From the NCBI GenBank assembly GCA_037045645.1, contig JBAOIH010000003.1, positions 224,001-288,000 on the forward strand: a stretch of 64,000 bases of DNA. Reading direction: 5' to 3'. The notes under the pieces were generated by a model that was not told where the DNA came from, ran no database searches, and saw only the letters and a program-made list of their open reading frames with translations. Within the stretch, counting starts at the first letter, position 1; every line of letters begins with the position of its first letter. Positions 49,566 to 58,404 of the stretch are shown piece after piece. The DNA comes from Nocardioides sp. Its GTDB lineage: Bacteria > Actinomycetota > Actinomycetes > Propionibacteriales > Nocardioidaceae. The position numbers and the translations under genes were made by a program.

Positions 49566-50720
49566 ATGAAGATCACCGTCGTCGGGCTGGGCTATGTCGG
49601 CCTCTCCATGGCCGTCCTGCTCGCCAAGCACCATGAGGTGGTCGGCCTCGATCTGGACGAGTCGCGCATCGCGCTGCTGCGGCAGGGCCAAAGTCCGATC
49701 GAAGACGTGGACATCTCGCGCTATCTGGCCGAGGAATCGCTGGACTTGCGCTTCACGACAACACCTGAGGAAGCGCACGGCGGCGCGGAGTTCGTGATCA
49801 TCGCGACGCCGACCAACTACGACGAGACGACCGACTATTTCGACACGTCCACCGTCGAGGCGGTGATTGCGGACGTACGCCGGCTCGATCCCGGCGCGAC
49901 CATGGTGATCAAGTCGACGATCCCGGTCGGATTCGTCGCCTCCTTGGACGCCGACGACGTGATCTTCTCGCCTGAGTTCCTGCGTGAGGGCAAGGCGCTG
50001 TGGGACAACCTGCATCCGACCCGGATCGTGGTGGGCGAGGATTCGGATCGGGGTCGGCTCTTCGCCTCCCTGCTGGTCGAGGGTGCGCTGGACGAGAACG
50101 TGCCCGTGCTGTTCACCGACCCGACCGAAGCCGAGGCGATCAAACTCTTCTCCAACACGTTCCTGGCGATGCGGGTGGCGTACTTCAACGAACTCGACTC
50201 GTTCGCGATCTCGCACGGCCTGAGCGCGCGTCAGATCATCGACGGCGTCGGGCTGGATCCGCGGATCGGGCGGCACTACAACAACCCGTCGTTTGGGTAC
50301 GGCGGCTACTGCCTGCCCAAGGACACTCGGCAACTGCTGGCCAACTATGCCGATGTCCCGCAGAACCTGATGCATGCGATCGTCGAGGCCAACGCGACGC
50401 GCAAGGAGTTCGTGGCGCGCGACATCTTGTCCCGTACGCCCGCGGTGGTGGGGATCCACCGGCTGATCATGAAGACCGGATCGGACAACTTCCGAGACTC
50501 CTCGGTGCTCGGCGTGATCGCGCACCTGCAAGCCGCCGGGGTCGAGGTGATCGTGTGGGAGCCCGCTTTGCGCGACGCCTCGCTGGTGAGCGCCGAACTC
50601 GTGGCTGACCTGGCCGACTTCAAGGCTCGGGCTGACCTGATCGTGGCCAACCGGCCGACCGCCGATCTGGATGACGTACGCGAGAAGGTCTACACGCGCG
50701 ACATCTTCGGGGCGGACTGA
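49566..50720 (+). CDS. ugd: UDP-glucose 6-dehydrogenase / nucleotide-sugar dehydrogenase
   Basis: Oxidises UDP-glucose (or a related UDP-sugar) to the uronic acid, supplying acidic sugars for surface glycans. The N-terminal NAD fold is ITVVGLGYVGLSMAVLLA; FSPEFLREGKALWDNLHP is the family central block; EAIKLFSNTFLAMRVAYFNEL carries the catalytic Lys/Asn; the thiohemiacetal Cys is in FGYGGYCLPKDTRQL. The 384-residue length and the GGYCLPKDT context fit UDP-glucose over UDP-ManNAc enzymes. It opens the surface-polysaccharide region that continues beyond the repeat array at 50.7 kb. Confidence 0.92.
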   Translation: MKITVVGLGYVGLSMAVLLAKHHEVVGLDLDESRIALLRQGQSPIEDVDISRYLAEESLDLRFTTTPEEAHGGAEFVIIATPTNYDETTDYFDTSTVEAVIADVRRLDPGATMVIKSTIPVGFVASLDADDVIFSPEFLREGKALWDNLHPTRIVVGEDSDRGRLFASLLVEGALDENVPVLFTDPTEAEAIKLFSNTFLAMRVAYFNELDSFAISHGLSARQIIDGVGLDPRIGRHYNNPSFGYGGYCLPKDTRQLLANYADVPQNLMHAIVEANATRKEFVARDILSRTPAVVGIHRLIMKTGSDNFRDSSVLGVIAHLQAAGVEVIVWEPALRDASLVSAELVADLADFKARADLIVANRPTADLDDVREKVYTRDIFGAD

Positions 50721-50743
50721 GCGGCTCGGGCTTGCGTCGGGGG

Positions 50744-51493
50744 GCCTCGGCTCGGCGTACTTCTTCGGACGGTCGTCCGACCCGGCCCGGATTTGCGCGC
50801 TGGTGGGGTGCTTGTTCGGACGGTCGTCCGACCCGGCCCGGGTGGGCGACGGGCGAGATGTGGTTTCGAGACGCTCGCTCACGCTCGCTCCTCAACCACC
50901 GGGCCTTCGGCTCGGCGTACCTCTTCGGACGGTCGTCCGACCCGGGCCGGATCTGCGCGCTGCTGGGGTGCTTGTTCGGACAACCGTCCGACCCGGCCCG
51001 GGTAGGCGACGGGTGGGCGACGGCCGAGATGTGGTTTTCGAGACGCTCGCTCACGCTCGCTCCTCAACCACCGGGGCCTTCGGCTCGGCGTACCTCTTCG
51101 GACGGTCGTCCGACCCGGCCCGGATTTGCGCGCTGCTGGGGTGCTTCTTCGGACAACCGTCCGACCCGGCCCGGGTAGGCGACGGGTGGGCGACGGGCGA
51201 GGATGTGGTTTCGAGACGCTCGCTCACGCTCGCTCCTCAACCACCGGGGCCTTCGGCTCAACCACCGGGGCTCTCGGCTCGGCGTACCTCTTCGGACGGT
51301 CGTCCGACCCGGGCCGGGTTTGCGCGCTGCTGGGGTGCTTGTTCGGACGGTCGTCCGACCCGGCCCGGGTGGGCGACGGGTAGGCGACGGGCGAGATGTG
51401 GTTTCGAGACGCTCGCTCCTCAACCACCGGTGTTGGCCGACGGGCGAGATGTGGTTTCGAGACGCTCGCTGACGCTCGCTCCTCAACCACCGG
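50744..51493. repeat. Higher-order repeat array: paired TCGGACG-GT-CGTCCGA palindromes alternating with family B units
   Basis: This 762-bp gap between ugd and the permease remnant holds no credible gene. Palindromes TCGGAC-ggtc/aacc-GTCCGA occur at 50765, 50816, 50925, 50976, 51098, 51149, 51292 and 51343: four pairs, each exactly 51 bp apart and followed by CCCGGSCCGG. Family B-like units (GGTTTCGAGACGCTCGCTCAC...CTCCTCAACCACCGG) lie at 50862, 51032, 51206, 51400 and 51453. The compound unit, marked by GGCTCGGCGTAC, recurs four times at 159-, 173- and 193-bp spacing. Long open frames across it are just translated repeats. Confidence 0.93.
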
Positions 51494-51878
51494 CGCGGGT
51501 GGGCCGACGGTCAAGAAGTCGACTCAGATCCGGTCCAGCGTCGCGTGTCGCAGGCTCAGGCAAAGCACGCCCCATGAAGAGCGGGATCCGCCGAGCCGGG
51601 CTCACCAGCACCAGCCCGAGAGTCTGCGCAAACCGTTCGCCGCCGATGGTGAATGTCATCGCGAACATGCCCGGGATCGCCGCATAGTTCAGCGCGTTGC
51701 CGATGATGAAGAACCGGTCGTCCCCCACGCCGGCCGCGCGACCGATGTAGGCGAACAACAGGATCTGGGTGATCGGTCCGAGCAGGATCGTCGGCACGAA
51801 GATCCAGGGGTTCATCCAGTTGAAGAGCGCCCGAAAGCTCATCAGGCCGCCGATGAAGAAGATCCGCAGATTGGTCAT
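51483..51878 (-). pseudogene. ABC-2 type permease, truncated at its 3' end by the repeat array
   Basis: About the first 107 residues match the start of an ABC-2 permease: FFIGGLMSFRALFNWMNPWIF, the first two helices with GPITQILLFAYIGRAAG, and the TFTIGGERFAQTLGLVLVSPARRIPLFMGRALP segment. A full subunit would be about 250 residues; after about 51557 the frame encodes unrelated sequence (EPATRDAGPDLSRLLDRRPT) and stops in the array. The start is 7 bp past the stop of the intact permease, so it was the last cistron of the exporter operon. The likely event is a deletion between repeat copies. Function is presumably lost, unless the intact permease homodimerises. Confidence 0.82.
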
Positions 51879-51885
51879 GTGCGGC

Positions 51886-52656
51886 TCACGTCAGCGAGAG
51901 GGTCGCGTTGCGGCGGGCAGAATCGATCAGCACCGAGCCCAACCACGAGGCGAGGAGGGCGTACGCGAGCCCGACGGCAAGACACATCGTCAGCGCGAAC
52001 CACGGACTCTCCCCCGCCGCCGACGCGCGCATCCCCTCCACGCCCCACGTCGGCGCCAGCGCCCACGACAGCGGTTGCGCCCAGCCTGGCAGCAAGGTCA
52101 GCGGCACGACGAAGCCGCACAGCAGCCAGCCGGGATATTCCAACGCCGACCCGAGCGCCCACGCCGTGCGATAGCGCACCACGGTCACCGAGAGCAGGAA
52201 CCCGAAGAGCGCAATGGTGAAGGTCGCCATCAGAATGCTCAGGATGAAGCCGGGCCAGTTCTGAATCTGCAGCGGCAGATCAAAGACCCACCAGTCCCAC
52301 AGCATCACCGCGCCGACGCTGTACAGACCCATCGTCGCCATCGCGAAGGTCACCGGCAGCACCACGAAGGCGAACGGAGTCGGCGCCGCGACCAGCAACT
52401 CCAGGGTGCCTGCCCAGCGTTCGCGTTGTACGAGAGTCGCCGCCGTGGTGGTCTGCGAGGTCCAGATGCCCATCGCGGCGGCGCCGATCCCGGCGTACAA
52501 CATCGCGTCCGGATCGTTGTGTACGCGATAGACCAGCAGCGCCGCGGTGGCGAACATCAGCGGGAAGAAGATCTGCAAGAAACCCTCGAAGGGCGAGAAG
52601 ATCATCACCTTCAGCTGCAGGCGATAACAGACCCACAGTTGCCGCAGCCGACTCAC
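51886..52656 (-). CDS. ABC-2 type exporter permease (intact)
   Basis: A 256-residue membrane protein with six predicted helices (for example EGFLQIFFPLMFATAALLVY, GAAAMGIWTSQTTTA, TFAMATMGLYSVGAVML, WLLCGFVVPLTLLP and WFALTMCLAVGLAYALLASWL). QRERWAGTLELLVAAPTPF is the ABC-2 family signature with the conserved Glu-Arg near the ATPase interface. It partners the ATPase whose stop it overlaps by 4 bp. The exported molecule is unknown; the glycosyltransferase genes upstream in the same operon suggest a glycan or glycolipid. Confidence 0.86.
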   Translation of the reverse strand: MSRLRQLWVCYRLQLKVMIFSPFEGFLQIFFPLMFATAALLVYRVHNDPDAMLYAGIGAAAMGIWTSQTTTAATLVQRERWAGTLELLVAAPTPFAFVVLPVTFAMATMGLYSVGAVMLWDWWVFDLPLQIQNWPGFILSILMATFTIALFGFLLSVTVVRYRTAWALGSALEYPGWLLCGFVVPLTLLPGWAQPLSWALAPTWGVEGMRASAAGESPWFALTMCLAVGLAYALLASWLGSVLIDSARRNATLSLT

Positions 52657-53633
52657 GAGTCGGCACCCGAGGTGACGAGTTCGACGTAGGCATCTTCCAG
52701 CGTGGGTTCGCGGTGACTGACCCGCCCGACCCGCACGTCACCGAGCAGGCCCAGCACCTGCTGGGTGACTTCCGCGCCCGGCTCGCACGCGACGACCAGC
52801 ACCTGCGACTGCCCGCGATCCTCGACCGCGACCGTGCGTACGCCCGCCACCAGCCGAGTCGCGTCGACGACCGAGGAAGGCGCACCGAACGTCTCGACCT
52901 CCAGCACACGCCCGGCACTCACCAGGCCCTTCAACTGCGCCGGGGTGCCCTCGGCCACGATCGAGCCGGAGCGGATCACCGCGATCCGGTCGCACAATTC
53001 GTCGGCTTCGAACATGTAGTGCGTGGTCAGCAGCACCGTCTTGCCCTGGTCACGCAGGCCCGAGATCGTGGCGCGCAACTCGCGAGCGCCGACCGGGTCG
53101 ATCCCGATCGACGGCTCGTCGAGGAAGAACACGTCGGGGTCGTGCAACAGCCCGCGCGCGATGTGCAGCCGTTGCCGCATCCCGCGCGAATAGCCCTCGA
53201 CCTTCTCGCCCTCGCGACCGGTGAGGCCGACGAGCTCGAGCAGTTCGCCGATGCGCTTCTTCTGATCACGCGGCGAGACGCCATAGAGCTCGGAGAAGTA
53301 GCGCAGGTTGTCCAGCCCGGTGAGGCGTTCGTAGAGACCACGATCACCACCGAAGACGTACCCGATCCGGCGCCGTACCTCGCGTACGTCCGTCACGACG
53401 TCGTGCCCCAACACGCTCGCGCCACCAGAGGTGGGCAGCAGCAGCGTGATCAGCATCTTGATCGTGGTGGTCTTGCCGGCGCCGTTGGGTCCGAGCAGCC
53501 CGAACAACTCCCCGGGCGCGATCTCGAAGCTCACACCACGCACGGCCTCGACAGTCTTGGTCGTACGCCGCCACATCTCGGTGCGGCTGGTGAACGTACG
53601 GCGCAATTCGCGGGCTTCGACGGCCATGTTCAT
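52653..53633 (-). CDS. ABC exporter ATP-binding protein (DrrA/ABC-2 class)
   Basis: A 326-residue ATPase: Walker A GLLGPNGAGKTTTIKML, Q-loop-region YVFGGDRGLYERLTG (a Gly-Gly-Asp variant of the usual Q-loop), signature EGYSRGMRQRLHIARGLLHDP (YSRGMRQR in place of LSGGQ), Walker B VFFLDEPSIGIDPVG and His in LTTHYMFEADEL. The C-terminal 80 residues form the DUF4162-like domain common to DrrA-type exporters. It starts at an ATG overlapping the last glycosyltransferase stop; a second ATG two codons on is equally good. There is no C-terminal carbohydrate-binding Wzt domain, so this is not a classical O-antigen exporter. Confidence 0.9.
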   Translation of the reverse strand: MNMAVEARELRRTFTSRTEMWRRTTKTVEAVRGVSFEIAPGELFGLLGPNGAGKTTTIKMLITLLLPTSGGASVLGHDVVTDVREVRRRIGYVFGGDRGLYERLTGLDNLRYFSELYGVSPRDQKKRIGELLELVGLTGREGEKVEGYSRGMRQRLHIARGLLHDPDVFFLDEPSIGIDPVGARELRATISGLRDQGKTVLLTTHYMFEADELCDRIAVIRSGSIVAEGTPAQLKGLVSAGRVLEVETFGAPSSVVDATRLVAGVRTVAVEDRGQSQVLVVACEPGAEVTQQVLGLLGDVRVGRVSHREPTLEDAYVELVTSGADS

Positions 53634-55153
53634 GATGGATCCTCCGAGGGCAGATCTTGGGGGTCGATCTCCATCAGGCGACTCGGGGCGAACCCGGGCG
53701 TCGTCGATGTGGTGCGAGACGGGTCGAGCAGATAGTCCAGGTCGACCTGCCAGGTGTGCCCCGTCGGGTTGCGGCGCAGCACATAACCCAGCCCGTGGGT
53801 GCGATAGACGGTGCCACCGGCGGCGACGACGGCGGCGAGCAGTTGCGCGTCGACGAACTTGCGTACGGGCCGGAAACCGCCGACCGACAGCAGGGTGGAG
53901 CGATCGAGCATCATCGTCCCGCCCGCCACGAACGCGGCCGGAGTCTCGACCGCGTGCCCGCGCGAGACGGTCAGATCCGGCTCGGAGAGGTAGTGCACGT
54001 CCGCAGGCATTCCGACGATCTCGGCACCGGAATACAGCCGCGCGCGCAGCAGGTCGGCGATCGCGTCGGGCGAATACCAGTCGTCGTCGTCCATCTTCAG
54101 CAGCACCTCACCCGAGGCGCGGGTCACGGCCTGCTGCAGCACGTCCCCGAAGAGCGTCTCGGCGGGTTGCGGAGCGAGTACGAACGGCACCGACCCGAGC
54201 ACCGCCGCGACCCGAGCCGGCGACACCTCGAAGCCGTGGGTCGCCAAGACGAGTTCGAGCGACACACCGCGCTGTCGCGCCACCTGCCGCAGCGCGAAGT
54301 CGAGCATCTCCTCACGCCGGGTCGCGAGCAGCACGCTGACGGTGGGTTCGGGAGCCAGTCGTACGCCGATCTGGCCCGCTACGCGACGACGCCAGGACCG
54401 CAGACCGTACGCATCCAAAGCCGCCCGTCGCAGCTCCAGCGAATGCTCCTCGCGGGCGAGCGGATCGGACAGATCGACCGGGCGTGTGACCAAACCCGAC
54501 ACCGCATCCAGGGCCGGATCCAGCGGGCCGGGCGACACCAGCGGCACCCCTGCCATCGCCAGCCCGGCGACCGTCTCGACAGCCGTCGACGCGTCCACCC
54601 GCACTCCGCGGGCACTGCGCAACGACGCGACGAGAGCGTCCCCGAGGTCGGCGTCCACCGGTAGGGAGATCACGTCTTCGGTGGACTCGCGTACGAAACC
54701 GCACGGGTTGAGCACCCGCTCGTCAAGCGCAGGGCCCGGCAAAGGCGCGACCACCGCTCGCCGGGTGATGTCGCCCGCCGGGGCGGGCGTGCCGAGGTCG
54801 GGTGGTACGTCAGCCGACGTGCCCGAGCCCTCGACCCATAGTCCCTCGTTGCCGGTGTCGTCTCGCCAGACCGCCTGGCGGGCCAGTTCGGTGACGAGGG
54901 CGGCGACGGGCACCGGCTTGGCGAAGCGCGCGACCAGCAGCCAGGCGCCGCCGACCCGACGGCCACGCAGTCGTTCGAGGGCGGGCCATTCCGCGCGCGG
55001 TCGGAGCAGGATCGAGGCGCCTGACTCGACCCGAATCGCGAAGACCCGGGCCTTGCCACCGTCGACCGCGAGGGTGCGCAGGTCGAGCAGGTCACGCACC
55101 GACGCCGTCCACGACTGCGGCTCGGCGGCGATGTCGGCCAGTGGGTCGCTCAC
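53630..55153 (-). CDS. Glycosyltransferase family 2-type protein, two-domain
   Basis: A 507-residue protein. The N-terminal 260 residues are an actinobacterial region of unknown fold (FVRESTEDVISLP, GVRVDASTAVETVAGLAMAG). The GT2 domain starts at TVSVLLATRREEMLDFALRQV and has the nucleotide/metal motif VLLKMDDDDWYSPDAIADLL; AFVAGGTMMLDRSTLLSVGGF is the acceptor block. GTG 55153 overlaps the preceding gene (GTGA). It is clearly paralogous to the protein at 56778-58367 (same DDDDWY, GGTMM and TGHTW blocks). Donor and acceptor sugars cannot be inferred. Part of the operon 58367 to 51483. Confidence 0.85.
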   Translation of the reverse strand: MSDPLADIAAEPQSWTASVRDLLDLRTLAVDGGKARVFAIRVESGASILLRPRAEWPALERLRGRRVGGAWLLVARFAKPVPVAALVTELARQAVWRDDTGNEGLWVEGSGTSADVPPDLGTPAPAGDITRRAVVAPLPGPALDERVLNPCGFVRESTEDVISLPVDADLGDALVASLRSARGVRVDASTAVETVAGLAMAGVPLVSPGPLDPALDAVSGLVTRPVDLSDPLAREEHSLELRRAALDAYGLRSWRRRVAGQIGVRLAPEPTVSVLLATRREEMLDFALRQVARQRGVSLELVLATHGFEVSPARVAAVLGSVPFVLAPQPAETLFGDVLQQAVTRASGEVLLKMDDDDWYSPDAIADLLRARLYSGAEIVGMPADVHYLSEPDLTVSRGHAVETPAAFVAGGTMMLDRSTLLSVGGFRPVRKFVDAQLLAAVVAAGGTVYRTHGLGYVLRRNPTGHTWQVDLDYLLDPSRTTSTTPGFAPSRLMEIDPQDLPSEDPS

Positions 55154-56781
55154 CGGCCCGACCCAGTCCGGCCGGATCCAGTCCGGCCCAACCCTGCGCG
55201 CCGTAACACCCGCCCTGCCAGGGACCGCACACGCCGCAGCACCGTGGGTTCGGGATCGTCCACCACAACATCGGGCGCCGCCGGCGCACTCGCGGGCTTG
55301 CGACCGCGCGCCACCTCCACCGGGTCCTGCGGCGGACCGGCTCGACCGGGCAGCCGGCGTACGTAGGTCTCGACGGTCGGCACGAAGCCCAACTCGGCCC
55401 CTTCCACCCACCAGGAGCCGAACAGTTCGTCGATCACGTCGTCGAGCGACTCGCCCGGCTCCGCCACCCGGCGCGCGCGCGAGACGGCGGCCGTACGTTC
55501 GAGACGGGCCACCAACCCGTCGGGCAGCAGCGCCGACCGGACGCCGTGATGGGTCAGCTCCAGGTCGCGGATCAGTCGATTGAGGGTGCCCGGATCCGGC
55601 GCGTACTCCGTCGACGTCAGCGTCAACCGCACCATCGCGGGCGAGCGACCGGGCGGCAGTGACTCCACGAAATGCACGCGCGGGTCGGGCGTGAACATGT
55701 CGTGCGCCGCGCGCAGCGAACGCAACGGCTCGTCGAGGACGCGTACGCGCTCGTCGGTCAAGGTCGACCACGGACCGATCAGCGTCACGATCAGATCCGG
55801 GACGGTCGAGGCGAGCACGGCCTCGACGGTGCCGATGAAGTGCCGGTGCGAGGCGGGGGCGTCGAGCAGGCCCGCGGTGTCGATCACGACCTCGGCGTAG
55901 GGCACCAGATACGTACGCCCCTGGCTGGCGCGCTTGACCCGGCCGTCGGGGATGCGGTGCGCCAGGTGCGGCAGGTTGTAGTCGTTGACGTCGTCCTGGC
56001 GGCGCATTACCTGGGTATTGCCCAGGTGCCACGACACCGCCTGCCGGTCGGGGATGAACACGGCGCCACATTCGGAGAGCCGATAACCCAACTCGGAGTC
56101 CTCACCCAGCCGCAGGGAGGTATCCATCCCGCCTGCCTCGAAATACAGCGATCGCAGCAGCGACGCCGACGCCCCCACGTGCGCGCGATGGGCGCGTGGG
56201 CCGGAGAGCCGCAGGTCCTCGGATTGGCCGTACAGCGACTCGACCCAGTCGTGCGGCAGCCGCTCCTGGCCCGCGAATAGCGTCCCGACCTCACCACGAG
56301 CCACGATCTCGCGTACCTGCTCGGGCGACACCCCGGACAACGGGGCCGGATCGACGAACCACTTCTGACCCAAGACGACGGCGTGGTCCAGGAGGTCGTG
56401 CCAGCGGGCCTGCCGAGCCACCTCGTCGGCTTCGGCGAGCATGTCGGAGTCGAGCCAGTGGAGGATGTCGCCGTCGGCAGCCTCCGCGCCGGTGTGGCAG
56501 GCGGCAGCACGTCCCCAACCGGACGCCGTACGCAACAGCCGGGTCCGTTCGGGTCGCAACTCGGGCAGCGTGATCGGGCTCGGCGAATCGTCGACCACGA
56601 GCACTTCGAGCAGGTGCGCGGGATAGGTCTGCGCGGCCAGCCCGGCCAAGACGTACGGCAACGTGTCGGCGCAGTCGTAGGCCGGGATCACCACCGACAC
56701 CGACTTGGTCGGCTCCCACTCGTCGAAGGCGGGCAGGATCAGGGTGCCCCAGTCGTTGTGGCGTACGCGTTGCTGGCTCAT
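55150..56781 (-). CDS. Glycosyltransferase family 2 protein
   Basis: A 543-residue enzyme with the GT2 fold at the start: SVSVVIPAYDCADTLPYVLAGLAAQTYP, VLVVDDSPSPITLPEL, then DILHWLDSDMLAE (D-x-D metal/nucleotide motif) and FEAGGMDTSLRLGEDSELGYRLSECG (ED acceptor motif). The second half (STVPDLIVTLIGPWSTLTDE onward) is unassigned, ending in a Gly/Arg/Thr-rich tail with a short direct repeat, GRTGSGRTGSGR. It may transfer the first or a branching sugar of the surface glycan. It overlaps both neighbours by 4 bp. Confidence 0.86.
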   Translation of the reverse strand: MSQQRVRHNDWGTLILPAFDEWEPTKSVSVVIPAYDCADTLPYVLAGLAAQTYPAHLLEVLVVDDSPSPITLPELRPERTRLLRTASGWGRAAACHTGAEAADGDILHWLDSDMLAEADEVARQARWHDLLDHAVVLGQKWFVDPAPLSGVSPEQVREIVARGEVGTLFAGQERLPHDWVESLYGQSEDLRLSGPRAHRAHVGASASLLRSLYFEAGGMDTSLRLGEDSELGYRLSECGAVFIPDRQAVSWHLGNTQVMRRQDDVNDYNLPHLAHRIPDGRVKRASQGRTYLVPYAEVVIDTAGLLDAPASHRHFIGTVEAVLASTVPDLIVTLIGPWSTLTDERVRVLDEPLRSLRAAHDMFTPDPRVHFVESLPPGRSPAMVRLTLTSTEYAPDPGTLNRLIRDLELTHHGVRSALLPDGLVARLERTAAVSRARRVAEPGESLDDVIDELFGSWWVEGAELGFVPTVETYVRRLPGRAGPPQDPVEVARGRKPASAPAAPDVVVDDPEPTVLRRVRSLAGRVLRRAGLGRTGSGRTGSGR

Positions 56782-58367
56782 CGCGCGTCCTCACTGAGCC
56801 ACCCCAGCGGCGCGAAGCCGCGCCATTGAGCGGCGACGCGCGTGGAGTTGAGGAAATACGCCAGGTCGGGGTTCCAGGTGTGTCCGTCCGAGGTGCGGCG
56901 CAGCAGGTAGCCCAGCCCCTGGGTGCGATAGATCGTGCCACCGGCACGGCGTACGGCCCCCAGCAACTGCGCGTCGGCGAACCGCGCGACCGAGCGCCAG
57001 CCGCCCAGCGAGAGCAGGTCGGCACGGCCGATCATCATCGTGCCGCCCGCCACCACGGAGCCGAAGACCTCGGTCGGCCCCGGCCGCCGCACGGTGATCC
57101 CGAGCGGTTCGAGATAGACGAACTCGGCGGGCATGCCGACAAGTGTGGCGTCCGAGTAGCGGCGCGCCCACAACAGGTCGGTGATCACGTCCGGGCCGTA
57201 CCAGTCGTCGTCGTCGAACTTCACTACGACATCGCCCGACGCAGCCAACGTCGCCTGCTGCAGCGCGTCACCGAAGAGGGTGTCGCCGTCGAGACAGAGC
57301 ACGGTCGCGGGGCGATCACCGAGCGCATGGCGTACGACCTGGGCATCCGGCGCGAAGCCGTGCCCGGCCACGACCACCTCAGCAGGGGCCTGCTTGGCAA
57401 TCTGCGCCAAGGCGAAGGGCAGCATCTCCGGTCGGCGCGTGGTCAGCACGATCGACACGGTGGGGAGTCCGGTCGTACGCATCCCTTCACCGGCCGCGTC
57501 CACCCGCCACGCCAACGTGGACCGACTGCGCAGCGCCTCGCGGCGGGTGGCCAGGCTGTCCTCCTCGCGGATCAGTGGATCGCGCCAGCGCGCAGGCGGC
57601 TCGCCCACACACACGGGGACTCCGGCCATCGCGAGCGCCGCCGCGTCGGCTTCGGCTTGGCGCAGGCTCGCGGGGATGCGTACGACCCACGCGTCGCGCA
57701 GGGCGCGGATGGTGTGAGGGGTCACCGGACCGGGCGGCAGATCGACCACGTCACGAGTCCAGTCGCGCCGGAAGCCGATCGGGTTGAAGACGCCTTCGTC
57801 GACAGGTGGCGGCATCGGGGCTCTAACTGCCGCGCGCCCGGTGACCTCGTTGGGCTGACTCGCTGCGTTGTCACTCAAGACCAGGTCGGGTGGCACCTTC
57901 GCGTCGTCGTCCACCTCGGTAGCCACGACGAGACCAGCGTGGTCGAGGGTGGTGGTCCCGGCAGTTCGCGCCAGAGTGCGTACGACCTCGCTCGCGTCCA
58001 CGGGACCGGCGAACCCCAGAGTCGTGATCGCCCCGCCGTCGCGGGTGCGATGGGTGTCGAAGGCCCGCAACGGCGGCCACCCCGGCAATACCTCGGGCAC
58101 GACCGGGGCGTCGGCAGAAGCGATCCAAAGGCTGAGGTTGCGCACCCGTGCCAACTCGGGCAGCAACCCCGGCGTCCGGGCCTGGGAACGCAGCGTCGCG
58201 ATGTCGGGCACGGCGAGTACGACGGCGCGAGCGCCCTCGGGGTTCGTGGTGACTTCGCCGACCAAGTCGGGGCACTCCAGCGCGACCAACGCGACCGGCC
58301 CCTTCGTACGCTCCAACAGCCCGCGCAGCGATGCGGGGACCCTGGCGTCGACCGCTGCGCTCGTCAC
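56778..58367 (-). CDS. Glycosyltransferase family 2-type protein, first gene of the glycan/export operon
   Basis: A 529-residue paralogue of the 53630-55153 product: an N-terminal 240-residue actinobacterial region (GVFNPIGFRRDWTRDVVDLP matches LNPCGFVRESTEDVISLP there), then the GT2 domain TVSIVLTTRRPEMLPFALAQI, VVVKFDDDDWYGPDVITDLLW and VVAGGTMMIGRADLLSLGGW. GTG 58367 has GAGGAGG 8 nt upstream; the longer frame crosses the divergent promoter. It faces the 58405 gene across a 37-bp gap, so the two transcription units share a control region. Confidence 0.85.
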   Translation of the reverse strand: MTSAAVDARVPASLRGLLERTKGPVALVALECPDLVGEVTTNPEGARAVVLAVPDIATLRSQARTPGLLPELARVRNLSLWIASADAPVVPEVLPGWPPLRAFDTHRTRDGGAITTLGFAGPVDASEVVRTLARTAGTTTLDHAGLVVATEVDDDAKVPPDLVLSDNAASQPNEVTGRAAVRAPMPPPVDEGVFNPIGFRRDWTRDVVDLPPGPVTPHTIRALRDAWVVRIPASLRQAEADAAALAMAGVPVCVGEPPARWRDPLIREEDSLATRREALRSRSTLAWRVDAAGEGMRTTGLPTVSIVLTTRRPEMLPFALAQIAKQAPAEVVVAGHGFAPDAQVVRHALGDRPATVLCLDGDTLFGDALQQATLAASGDVVVKFDDDDWYGPDVITDLLWARRYSDATLVGMPAEFVYLEPLGITVRRPGPTEVFGSVVAGGTMMIGRADLLSLGGWRSVARFADAQLLGAVRRAGGTIYRTQGLGYLLRRTSDGHTWNPDLAYFLNSTRVAAQWRGFAPLGWLSEDAR

Positions 58368-58391
58368 CGATCCTCCTCGCTCAGGCGGCGA

Positions 58392-58397
58392 TATCGT
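58392..58397 (+). promoter_or_regulatory. Putative -10 of leaderless promoter for the CgeB-like gene
   Basis: TATCGT followed by 7 nt and GTG 58405. The 37-bp divergent gap also contains the Shine-Dalgarno of the minus-strand glycosyltransferase, leaving little room for separate regulation. Confidence 0.4.
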
Positions 58398-58404
58398 AGG
58401 TATC

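Noticed and set aside
50671..51687. Long open frames (up to 338 codons, several alternatives on both strands) across the 51-kb array
   Set aside because: They consist of translated tandem repeats with no start context or homology; period and palindromes explain the open frames.
57868..58404. N-terminal extension of the CgeB-like gene across the divergent gene
   Set aside because: The extension is antisense to the start of the conserved GT2 paralogue, and a -10-like box sits just before GTG 58405.
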